Assembly (NCBI RefSeq): GCF_963678635.1
Contig: NC_087071.1
Span: 32,354,141-32,418,140, forward strand
Source: Symsagittifera roscoffensis
Taxonomy: Eukaryota > Xenacoelomorpha > Acoela > Convolutidae
Direction of reading: 5' to 3'
Length of the DNA: 64,000 bases
Every line of letters begins with the position of its first letter. Position 1 is the stretch's first letter. Of this stretch, positions 1-10,328 are shown piece by piece. The position numbers and the translations under genes are program-made. The notes beneath the pieces are model-generated. The model did not search any database, was not told the origin of the DNA, and worked only from the letters and a program-made list of their open reading frames with translations.

Positions 1-117
1 TTGAGCGGTTTTTTTTGGATAAACCGCTCGAAACCGTTCAAATCTTGTGCGGTTTTTGAGCTGTTTTCTTAGATAAACCGGGTTAAAAAGATCAGGTAAT
101 AATAATTTCAAAAAAAG

Positions 118-396
118 GAACGATGGTACTTTTGTAACATGAAAACAATATAGGTTTCAAAATTTAAATTAACTATCGAAACCATGTTTTCATAAGAGCA
201 CCTGAACCGTGCGTCTCACTGAGTTTGATGACTTCGGTACAGAAAGCTGAGTCTCTTTGTTTTTAGCTCAGTGGTCACACAAATTTGACATTGAATAAAT
301 TAATAACAAAAATAATGTTTATGGATAACGATATGCAAATACTTCCAAGGCTGCAGTATGGTTATTGCAAAATGCAGTTGCAGCTGCTATACCACA
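118..396 (-). repeat. 3' LTR of the retrotransposon
   Basis: This stretch matches 3428-3699 over almost its whole length with scattered substitutions and small indels. It contains the shared blocks AACTATCGAAACCATGTTTT and GTGCGTCTCACTGAGTTTGA. On the minus strand it begins TGTGGTATAGC, consistent with an LTR start. The number of differences between the two LTRs suggests an old insertion. Confidence 0.85.
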
Positions 397-1054
397 TTCC
401 CCGGTTGTCAAGTAAATTTTATAAATTGTTATAAAATTTAATAACAAAGTCAAATAAGAATTTTGGTACTCAGTTTCAATTAGTTATTCCAAGTATTTTT
501 CTTTCGGTTATCTTTAAACTTGCTATTTTCCTTCGTTTTCATCATGCTCTTCTTCAAATTGGAGTGGTAGCCGCCACTCAGCGTTTCAAGAACGATTGAT
601 GTCCAGTGCTTCGCTCCCGAATTTCCTTCTGAACAGATGCATTTCCAGAAGGCCAAGTTGGTCTCTTTGTGTCCGTCTTAAATGTTGCAAATTTAGTTCG
701 GTATGCCTCCAGTGCGACCTTATTCAAATCCGTGAGATTCTCATCAGATGAAATGAGTTTTACGGAGTGTTTGATCGGGTCCCCGTACCGACTAGGGCCT
801 TTCGTACTTCTTCACTTCTTCTTACGGATGTTCCTCCTTCGCCCGTTTCGTCCGAAAATCCGGGTGGAGTAATCTGGTATTCATCGTCTTCCCTAGCGTC
901 CCTAGACGTCAGTATTTCCTCCGCTGCTCGTTGAACTCAACGTGCAAGACTTTGGTCCGCCATTCTGATCCATTCCGCAGGTGTTAAATTTCTGCTGTTG
1001 AACGTATCGAGGATTGTTTCTGGCGACGTATGTCGCGAGATCTACTTGCTTTTC

Positions 1055-2110
1055 TCATTGGGCTTTTTCTGAGGCGTTGGTGACGATGGGAGAACCGTCG
1101 CTGGGCTTGGCGGAAGCATTGTGTGTTCGTGATCTTAAGATATCGTCCAGAAAACAAAAAGCGTTTTTTGCATGGTTAAGTGTTCTATCCATTGCCTTCT
1201 GAAATTCGGCTGGCATGTCCGCCAGCCCGTAGAAACCTGTCAGAAACCTATATGTTCCGGTAGCCTGACCACCCACAATACTGAAATTGCACTGTTTGGC
1301 TGTGTCCGCAGTTAGTCGAAGTTGATTATAGGCATACTTCAGATCGAGCACCGTATATAGTGTACCGACTGTCTTTGCAGTTACTACTTGACTTACTCCA
1401 TCTAGCAATTCGTCAACATTAGGCATCTGATATTTGTTTTTATATAGTTGTCTATTTATAGGTTTTGCGTCCAGGGCCAACTTAATGGAATCGTCTTTTT
1501 TCTTTTTTTACTGTGGTGACAATTGGAGCAACAAGACAATCACTTGTGCATATATCCAATTTGTCCATGTGTCCTTCCGACAACAATTTTGAAAGCTCCA
1601 CTTGGACTTTATCCTGAATGTGTATTAGTGTTCGCCTACCTTTTTCTTGTATCGGGCATAGAGGGTATTTAAATTTTGTGCTCATTGTATGGATTTTTGA
1701 TTCGGTTGTACGGTTAAAAAATGGCCTTGGAATTGTTCATAAAGTTTTTGTTTCCAACCTTCTGACGGCTCGCACAGTAGCACGTCAAACCTGGATCTCC
1801 GTGTTGGTGCCGCCCTTTGAGTTGTGTGAATCCCCATTTTACTTTAGAGGTCCAGTCACAGAATACATCTCGTACCTCGTTCTGTAACTAATAACGGCGC
1901 CTCCTTTACTTCCCAACCGGCTGACCGGATATTTGCTGTCAGTGTTCCCAGGATTAAGATAGGGCATTTGTTGTAGTCTACAAACTGTGCAGACAAGTTA
2001 AGTTTTTCCGCTGGAATAAATTTTGAGTTTGGAGATCCTTCCAAAATTAGTTTTGTCGTTGTTCAATTTAAGAACGATACCGGACTCCCCGTGTCTATAG
2101 TCACCATATT
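1055..2110 (-). pseudogene. pol remnant: protease and partial reverse transcriptase
   Basis: The minus strand encodes an aspartic protease core (VTIDTGSPVSFLN, followed at once by a stop), then protease C-terminal sequence at 1856-2044, then RT. The RT segments are at 1482-1685 (ending in APIVTTVKK) and 1055-1480 (LALDAKPINRQLYKNKYQMP, LDLKYAYNQLRL, and FCFLDDIL with the catalytic DD). A frameshift sits near 1480-1500. After DDIL the translation no longer resembles RT, so the thumb, RNase H and integrase are lost. Sequence between 397 and 1050 may hold remnants of the pol C-terminus but I could not identify them. Confidence 0.8.
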
Positions 2111-2619
2111 CACGATATGATTATCAGTTTTCACCAATGCTTTTAGTGCTTTTATTTGGTGCGATTGTGAGTTTCAACGCACCTCGATTTTGTCCGTTTG
2201 TTTATGTAATTCTCAACAGCTGCAATTGTCTTTAAATCAATTTTTACAGACATTATCTCGAACTCTTCACAGGAATCAAAGTTTTGTATTAGATTACATT
2301 CTTTTTCTGAGCTAGAATAATCGTTCACAACCTCGTTTACTTGCTGCGATTGACACATCTTAGAGAAATGGTTCGGTTTGTTGCAATTCTTATAGGACTT
2401 CCCCATCGCAGGGCAGCTTTTCAGGTGTCCCTCCTCGAATGGTCTTCCGCATCTTGTGCACTGTTTCTGATCCCCCTGGGACCGTGTGTTATTTCTGTTT
2501 TTATAGGTTTTCTTTTGGTTTGGTCTCGACTTTGTCTTCTAGGGTTTTGACCATTGTTCCCAATTGCCATGATTGCTTCCTGTTTTGTTTTGATTTGTGA
2601 ACCTGAGAATGGACCTGTA

Positions 2620-3414
2620 CTAATCGTACTCATTGATGATTTTTTCGAAATGCTTGTGTGTTTGTTTGGTCTGTTCGAATTTTATTGCTCGTTTCAGTAC
2701 CTCTTCCGGTGTGAACGTTTCGAACGTTAACATGTGTTGCAGTACAACATTTCTCATCCGGGATATAATTAAATCGCTAACAAGTTCTGCCTCCAGTTCT
2801 CCTACTTCCGCTTTCGCTGCTTGTGCAGACAACGCCGCATGAAACAATTCCAGAGTCTCAATCATTTCATGCGATCTTGTGAACAATTTGTATCGCTCAT
2901 AGGTGACGCTTTTTGTTTTTTCGAATGATTTTTTTGCCAATCTCACCATTTCTCTGAGCTCCACTTTGGATATTTCCGTGTGTGGATTTTTTTGTACGAA
3001 TCTCTTTTTCCCTTCTGTGCCGAGGGCTAGATATAATCTGGATGTTAACCGTTTTTCTATTTCATGATAAAATAAGTTGTGCCCTACTTTCGGTTTTCGT
3101 GCATTACGTTCTTCATTTTCTAAGATGACTTTATCCCGTAATAATTTATCTCGAGCTTCTCGTTCTGGTATTGCCTGAGCACCTTCACCTGTTTTCGGCG
3201 TTTCCGTACGTGGAAGTGGTTCTTCTAATACTGCTTTTGGGTCTTCTAGTAATACTTCCGGAATCACGTTTTCTTTAACGGTAACTGCTAGCAGGAATTG
3301 GTCAAACCAAATTTTGAAGTTCCATATTGGATCCAAGTTTGGTGAAGTCCAGAAAACAGGAATTCCCATGTCTGTTCTGTTGTCTTGAGACAGGAATCTT
3401 GCTGGCTGCTCCAT
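2620..3414 (-). pseudogene. gag-like frame of the Ty3/gypsy element
   Basis: An open frame of 264 codons starts two bases inside the primer binding site of the element. It is charged and helical, as expected of a capsid/nucleocapsid precursor, and has the EMIETLELFHAAL and TFETFTPEEVLKRAIKFEQ segments typical of retrotransposon gag. It ends at a stop. The downstream zinc-knuckle region (about 2152-2470) lies in other frames: one knuckle, CTRCGRPFEEGHLKSC, looks intact, whereas the second has Tyr where the first Cys of the CCHC pattern should be (YKNCNKPNHFSKMC). I infer a decayed gag. Confidence 0.65.
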
Positions 3415-3427
3415 ATGATACCAAGTA

Positions 3428-3699
3428 GAACGATGTTATTCTGTAACTTAAAAACGATCTAGGTTTCAAAAATTTAAATTAACTATCGAAACCATGTTTT
3501 CATAATAGCACCTGAATCGTGCGTCTCACTGAGTTTGATGACTACAGTACAGAGAACTGAGTCTCTTTGTTTTAAGGTCAGTGGTCACACAAATTTGAAT
3601 GAATTAATAACAATCATAATGTTTATAGATAACAATATGCAAATACTTCCGAGTCTGTAGTACTGTTACTGCAAGTGCAGTTGCAGCTGCTATACCACA
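3428..3699 (-). repeat. 5' LTR of the retrotransposon
   Basis: Partner of the repeat at 118-396. It is followed on the minus strand, after about three bases, by the primer-binding-site-like TTGGTATCA and then the gag start codon at 3414. Confidence 0.85.
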
Positions 3700-3760
3700 C
3701 TGTGCATGTATTTAAAAAAGCAAATTTTTAAAAAATGCAAAAAAAAATAATTTCCATCAT

Positions 3761-3800
3761 AGACGAAGTGTTTTGTGCTATAGCACAAAACATTTCGTCT
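3761..3800. repeat. short perfect-looking hairpin
   Basis: AGACGAAGTGTTTTGTGC is followed by TATA and then its inverted copy GCACAAAACATTTCGTCT, with a single mismatch. It lies about 60 bp beyond the retrotransposon. No coding context; function unknown. Confidence 0.8.
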
Positions 3801-5887
3801 CGGATGGATTTTTTTTACTTTTCAAAAATTCTATTAGTTAAGTTTTATCTTATTCCTAAGAAAGAGGAAACTAAGTAAAATATTGTAAAACATGATTCAA
3901 ATAAAAGTTAAAAAAACCTTACATTTTTTTATGATTATAAACCTACTAGTTTGCATATATTTGCTCAATATTAGACAAAACGTCTATTTTTCTTAACTCT
4001 GAGAAGAACTTATGAATTTTTTAACATCTTCCGATTACAAAAAGGAGGGATTGAAATGGCATATCACTCAACATGTTCAACATACCATTCAACCCGTTCA
4101 AAAAAGAACCAATTTTGTTAATTGCGCGTCGTGAAAAAGAACAAAAAACCCCATTTTCCATTTTTTTGTTCTCGTGTTCTTTTCCGACTAAAATTTCTGA
4201 AAATCAAACGATAAACAGATTTTTTAATATAAAAATTTGGTTTTAATTTCCTGCATTACAAAAAATTGATCGTAAAATGATACAATTTTTAGTTAAAATA
4301 GATTTTGAAACTGTATAAATGAGTAAATATATAGCAAAACTACAAAGCTTATAACAGAACGAAAAGCCAAAAGTTTTGATGACACTTTCACTCCAATTTT
4401 TTCGTTCCGACCATTGAAAACTGTGGAAGAATTTCGTTTTTGGATGTCTTTTAGTTCTTTCTAGGCAAAATCAGGTACCACAAAGAAACATCGAACTGAG
4501 TCGAGTGAAATAATAGAGCTCTTTTAGTCGTGATTTTAACGACAATTAAAACTATCCAAAAAATTTTACCTCTACAAAAAACAAGTTTGAAACTTTTGAT
4601 TTTTCGTCTAAATTCGGGCGAATAAAACGAGCGAGCATAAAACAAGCTTAAATTTTCTGATGTCAAAAAAAATCTAGCTCCTCCTTTGAGAACAAGTTTT
4701 AAAAAGCCAGCAAAAAAAAATTGTAAATAAATTAGAAACAAATTTCGAAAAACTTTTAGATTTTTTCAAATATTTATTTTATATAGAACTAATTTACTCA
4801 ATTTGATTTTCCCATCAAAATTCTAAGTAGACCATGCTTCAAATTCACAGATCACCAGATCACGCCAAAAACAAAAAACGACGCTTTTTGAAAGAGGACT
4901 CTTTGTAGCTTTTTAATAAATATGGTCAGAACATTCTGTGCTACTTGCACAGCAACCCGCTATCTTTTTTGCTATACAATTTGATGAAAGTTTCAAAACT
5001 TAGATTTGAATATTTTATTTTTCATGTCGCATTTAGCGTCTAGCAACGTGTTAATGAGACAAAAAAGCATGTCTCAATTCAATGTGGAGTAATTTCTAGC
5101 CGCATCGAATTGCAGTTTACGCGTTAACTGCACGTTGAACTTCCTCATATTTATTAAAAATGATCACAAGAATTTTGAACTTAAGCTGTGAACTCAGAAC
5201 ATTTATTACATTTTAGATAGTTTCTAAAATTCTACACAAAAGGAGCTAGCTAAAAATTCAAAGCTTGCCTCATGATAAAAACAATACTGTTCGTATATCA
5301 AGATAAAGCTCTGAATAATCGTACTACCCTGTTTTTGATCTCATTTAGTTTCGGAGAAAGAAAAGTTATATGAATTATAGGTTTTCAATTGTTTGTTTTT
5401 TGTATCCTGATAACAACAGTAAATAAATCAGTTGTAAGCTTGGGTTGTAGAGGGATGAGATATGACCAATGAGATTGGCTCGATTCGTATTTGTAGCAAA
5501 ATTGAAAGCGATATTAATTTTTTAACGTGGGATTAAATTAATCCAGAACATTGCCAAAAGTTTTACCAAAAAAACGACTGTAGCTAAATATATTTTACGT
5601 CTTAATATCTTCATTGGCTTACAAATTTTTTTTGTTAAAAATTTATGTTTGGTGTGAAGTAGAAAACATTGCAAGCATATCTACTTCTACCTTTTTCAAA
5701 ACAAATCAATTTCTACGCCAAAATGGAAAATTAGAACAGCAAAAACCAAATAGAGCAAAACTTGACAGAACACTGTACAAACCGTAAAAAAAACAATCTG
5801 CGTGAAACGCAACAAAAAAAAAACAAGTTAACCGTATAAAAAGTTATCCAGTTCTAATTTTTGAACACTCCCATCTATTTATAGAAA
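3801..5887. other. non-coding AT-rich stretch
   Basis: I find no supportable gene. About 4430-4510 resembles 41400-41510 and, in inverted orientation, 54515-54570 and 59370-59460; the shared core is CAAAATCAGGTACCACAAA. About 4922-4960 carries the dispersed motif CTGTGCTACTTGCACAGCAA, which is also found inverted near 33281-33316 and 58474-58597. These are old dispersed repeats. Confidence 0.5.
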
Positions 5888-5888
5888 T

Positions 5889-6272
5889 GTGCGAGGGCAT
5901 ATTTAGAATTTTTCAAGGTGGGGCGGATTTTGAAATGAATTTAGAAAATTTTGTCGGTCTTTTTTTTCGGTCGACCAAATTGACTTCTTAAGCTCTCCCA
6001 AATCATTACAAAGACTCCATTTTGACAAAACTTTTTGCGCCGTACGCAATTTTTTTTTTGCAAAAACAGGCCAAAAAAGCGTTTTAGGGACTTCTTGGAA
6101 AAATTTGACCAAAAAGTTGCGTTTTTTCGGCGTTGCGCTCCCACCTCAAAATTGGATAAATTGGCTCCCTTAGAAATTTTTTAGAGTGCGTCATCCAAAA
6201 ATGGATATTTCAAAATAGTGCAAAGGGGGATCCTTTGGGTAGGCAGGTGGTCGAATTCCTGAGGGGGGAAGC
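5889..6272. mobile_element. hAT-type MITE copy, degraded ends
   Basis: This matches the copies at 32300-32708 and 42508-42831 along its length. Shared landmarks are GGGGCGGATTTT near the left end, GGTCGACCAAATTGA, a GCGCCG...GCAATTTTTTTT block, and TTTGGGTAGGCAGGTGGTCGAATTCCTGAGG near the right end. Both terminal CAGGGGCGG motifs are eroded and no target duplication is visible. ORFs inside it are by-products of the repeat. Confidence 0.75.
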
Positions 6273-6284
6273 GTATAATTATAA

Positions 6285-7060
6285 TTACAATAATTAGGTG
6301 TTTAAAGGACTTATAATTGGTTATAATCGTTATATTTTTCCAAGAGATTATAATCTCCGATAATCGATTATAATTGAAAACCCTTAAAATCAATTCTATT
6401 CGATTATAATCGATTATAATCTCTTATTTTGCCGTAATTTTGTCAATTCAAAACTAAAGTCGAATTATATCTTATGAGTTTTTATTTTTGTGTCAATAAA
6501 AAAATCTCTAAGAGAGAGATCTCTTGAACACTTTGGTTCATCTGAACACAAAGTTTTACCACGAAACAGAAGTTTCATAGAGATTCTTTCATATGAGTGG
6601 AAAGGTATCCGCGGTAGATGAAAAAAAGTCTTCCGAATCAATCATGAAACTAAATCAATTTGCTAAAGTTTTGGTGTTTAAAAAATCTTAAAATATGCAT
6701 CACAAAACAACTCTAATGGTGAAGAAATTAAAAAAAAAACTTTTAAATTTGAATTAATTGGAAAACTTTAAAAATGTTTTTCTCATTTTTCATAGGAGCT
6801 AACGCCTACAAAAAGCATAAAATATAAGCTATTTAGATGCAATTTCGAAGACAAAATGGACAAACAAAAGGGATTATAATCAATTATAATCGATTATAAT
6901 GGATTTTTGTGCAAAACTAATGAACTAGAAATTTGAATTAAAAAATGGATTGAAATCGATTATAATTGATTATAATTGCATCGAAAAATAGGCGAATAAA
7001 TAATTGATTATAATCGATTATAATGCATTATAATTAATTATAATTTGATTTTAAAAAGAG
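6285..7060. repeat. clusters of ATTATAATCG decamer-like repeats
   Basis: Imperfect repeats of GATTATAATC and variants occur at about 6285-6425 and again at 6870-7045. GATTATAATC is self-complementary, so the array is rich in short palindromes. No gene is visible in this stretch. Confidence 0.7.
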
Positions 7061-7313
7061 AGATTAGAATCGGTTTTTAATTGATTAAAATCGATTGTTT
7101 CTCAATGTTAGTAAGACTGGTACTAAAATCGTAATATAATCAATTATTAACGCTTGAAACTGGATGCGGGAATATTAATTTGAATTTTTTTATAGGACAA
7201 AATAGTGTCTGTTCAAATCATCAATTGGTACATGATATAAGTTTTTTATCAATTTTGTAGAATTTTCAGTTTGTTCACGCATCAACTTGTTCACATTTTT
7301 GTTCACGCACCAT

Positions 7314-10300
7314 CTAGCAGGACCAGTAGATCTTCCTGCCCTTCAGAGGCTGAACAGCCCTGTAGTTGGCATCTATCTTCCCGCCTCTCAAATCTCCCAA
7401 CTTTCTCAATTTATCCATATAGCTTTTCGACACCTAAAAATAGAGATATCGATTGTGCTTCTAAATCCAAAAGCAAAGCAATTGAATGACGAGCGGAAGA
7501 ATTCGTTCGGAAATAAGTCCGATGAGCTGGCGGAATACTTGTGAAGCGCCAATGTTATGCAAGTTTAATTTTTTACTCCAAATTCGATTCCGAATAGCAC
7601 TTTTAGTAGTTTTTGAGGCTCAAATTTACACACGTGAGCAGTTTTTTTTGTCTTCGGACATACTCATTTTTTGTACACGTTTATGTGGAGGAATGGATGA
7701 TTGAAGAAAAGTTTAAAAATTACAAAAACTCCATCTGAAAAACAATTTGATTGAGTGAGTATCAGAAAACTATTTTGATATGGACTCTTTAACCAAAACG
7801 AAAAAAAACACGCCCAAACAGTAAAAAAAATTTCATTCAATTACTTTCAGGAAATAAATTATATGCGTATTAAATTTTAGAACAATAAAATTTTTGTAAT
7901 ATGGGATTTTGGGAATCAACGCCCAAAAAAGGGAACCGGAGCCTCAAAGTTGCGCAAAAAAACTTATTTCACATGAGCATCGGTTACCTTTTTGAGCATC
8001 GATTCCTGAAAACCTGTATTGAAATGGTTTTTGCTGCTCTGAAACTTTTCAATGTGAACAAGCAAACCAATTCGGAAAACAGTTCTTGCGCAAAAAATGT
8101 ACAATGAAAAATTTCTAGAAAAAAACTGTATTGAAGTTTTACGACTTTCAAAACCCATTTTTGCTTATAAAAAACTGTTATAGTAAGATTTGTATATTTT
8201 TATATACTTCTATGGCGTCTCTGAACACTATGTGCAAGACTACTTCTGCGAAGGGGGGAGTGGTGAGGGATCCCTGGTAGGCGAAGTACTCCGAGGATCC
8301 ATGAGGGACCAGGGAGGCGAAGTTGATTGCGGGAATCGACACAGATCCCGGTTTGGTGACCTGGAAAAAAATAAAAGTTACAACTTTTCGTTAATATTTG
8401 AGAAGTAGCTATTATATAAGTTCGATATGGTCTAAAATTATAGTCATGGCCACACCTGGTCATACATGGTCATACCTTTGTTTGAAGTCACCCACTGTCT
8501 GTTGTACGAAAAAAACAGTGGATGACCTCAAAAGTGGCATAATCATGTATTACTATGAATATACAGAGGTTTTTGTGCCTTTTTTCTTTTGCAAAGCACC
8601 CTGCTAATCTTTACTGTTATATTTTTCTTCCAAAATGTCTATAGAAATCGACCCGCTGAAAAATTTTAGGCCAATCGAAATTTTTTTTAACTTCAAATTT
8701 AATCCTCCTGTAAAATCATTCGTTAGTTTTTATAATTGAAGCTGATGCGAAGTGAGGAAAAAGAAAAAAGCCGATTTTTCCAAAAATAAGTATTAGCAGT
8801 TAAAAAAACATACGGCATACAAAATACAAACAAATTAAACCATAGTATCATTTTTTCTTCTTACAATTGCGTTATCATATACAATGTTTTATCATTGTGT
8901 AACCAAGGAAATATTATTCGATGACCTTATGAATGTGTTTTCCGATGATGTCATCAAATGACCTCTGAGCTAGGGGCTCGGAACGTTCTGTCTCTTCCAG
9001 CATAATACCCCACACTGCCGCTTGGTCCTCGCAATCATGACCTATTAAAAAGAAACACTCAATTTTTTGAAGATTTCTGAATATGCTTTTTGGTTGATGG
9101 ACTCAAATAGAAAATAGATGAAGTCAAAAATCCTTATCATCGACTGCATTCAATTTTTAGTCTATTTAAAGAGTCTGTATCTTCTATTTCAATTTTAAAA
9201 TGTCTAAAAAAATTTGTGGTTATATTCATTCTCCTTGATAATTTAAATATTTTTACATTTTTAATTTTTTCATTTTTCATTTTTCATTAAAGCTGGAAAA
9301 GATATTCAATTGAACTTCTAACCTAAAGATTTATTTAGAATATATTGAAATTTGTAATCTAATTGAACAATTCGAAAAGTGTGACCTTGGCCTGGTGCCC
9401 ACTTGAACACGAAGTGAGTCTCTCCCGCGAACTTCTGTCCCTCTATCAAGTGTTCACACCCGTAGTCCCCACTCTCCCCCCAGTGTGTGTGGAAGTGGTC
9501 CAGAATGTACTTCCCTAATAAATTCACAATTTACTCATAAGGAAAATCTAACAAAATGTCTTTCGGAGATCTTGCCTCCTTTTAAACTAATTACGGTTAT
9601 GATCTTTAGATAAAAAGACTTCGATAAAATTCAGCAACAAGGAGAAGAAACTATCGTTGATTATTAGTCATTAATGAAAGCTGAGGCAGCTGGCAACTCA
9701 CTAGCTGCAAGTTTCTGGCAAGTTTTGTACTTTTGTACTTAACCATGAATTGTAAGTATTTTGCATTTACTATTTTGAAAATGCAAACATAAGACTAGCA
9801 GGATATAAAAGTCAACTGATTACGTCTTTCCCAAGAACCCGCAAGATTGTTTTGAAAATGCCTGAGTTTCTGGGAAAACCGCGGTTGTGCCCCTGGTTAA
9901 GACCTATATTCAATTTTTTGGCTATTTTTGTGGGCTGGGTAAAGTTGTTTCACCTTCTAGCAACGAGCACGGATCATGGTGAGCCTCGAACATCCGACCA
10001 TTCGATTTCAAGACACTAACCATTTCGATTTCTAACCACTTCAAGACACGCTTCACTATATTACCTTACCTTTTAGAAGACTACCCGACAGTTGCCATTT
10101 CACACCGCTAGGGGGAGCAATACTCAAAGTATGCCCATTATTAGTCATGGTCCAATCCGCTTTCGGGTCCCCCGCAACGCAGCTTAGTCGGAAGTGGGGC
10201 AGCAAAACCTTCTCGGCTTCTTTTTCCCGAATGTCGATTGGAGATTGCCTATTTCCCTTTATGGAAACTGGGAATTGTTTCGGCCAGCAAAACTGTTCGT

Positions 10301-10328
10301 TGTGGTGCCACGAATTATCGAAACTCAT
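7314..10328 (-). CDS. alpha carbonic anhydrase, cytosolic type, complete
   Basis: Zinc enzyme that interconverts CO2 and bicarbonate. Five coding exons on the minus strand join in phase: 10070-10328, 9386-9514, 8926-9041, 8208-8360, 7314-7433. They give 258 residues, the normal length of a single-domain alpha-CA. All key residues are seen: zinc ligands His95 and His97 (HFHTHWG) and His120 (ETHFVFKW), the Glu of GCEHLIEG, the proton-shuttle-equivalent His66 (NNGHTLSI), and Thr201/Thr202 in QGSLTTPP. The C-terminus NYRAVQPLKGRKIYW is canonical. There is no signal peptide or membrane anchor, so I infer a cytosolic CA2-like enzyme. The start is the Met of MSFDNSWHH, which places QSPIDI at the usual distance. 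Donors after exons 2 and 3 are GTCACA and GTCATC, weaker than usual, but only these keep the frame. The paralogue class cannot be assigned. Confidence 0.95.

Larger units (their letters stand above)
118..3699 (-). mobile_element. Ty3/gypsy-type LTR retrotransposon, internally deleted
   Basis: Two LTR-like direct repeats (about 118-396 and 3428-3699) flank roughly 3 kb of interior read on the minus strand. The interior contains, in element order, a gag-like frame, zinc-knuckle sequence, an aspartic protease DTGS motif near 2084-2095 and reverse transcriptase up to the FLDD catalytic motif near 1090-1110. After that motif homology stops abruptly, so the rest of RT, RNase H and integrase are missing. 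Immediately inside the 5' LTR (plus 3412-3426) the minus strand reads TTGGTATCA, which fits an initiator-methionine-tRNA primer binding site. I see no clear target duplication. Frames are broken several times, so this is a dead or non-autonomous copy. Confidence 0.85.
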
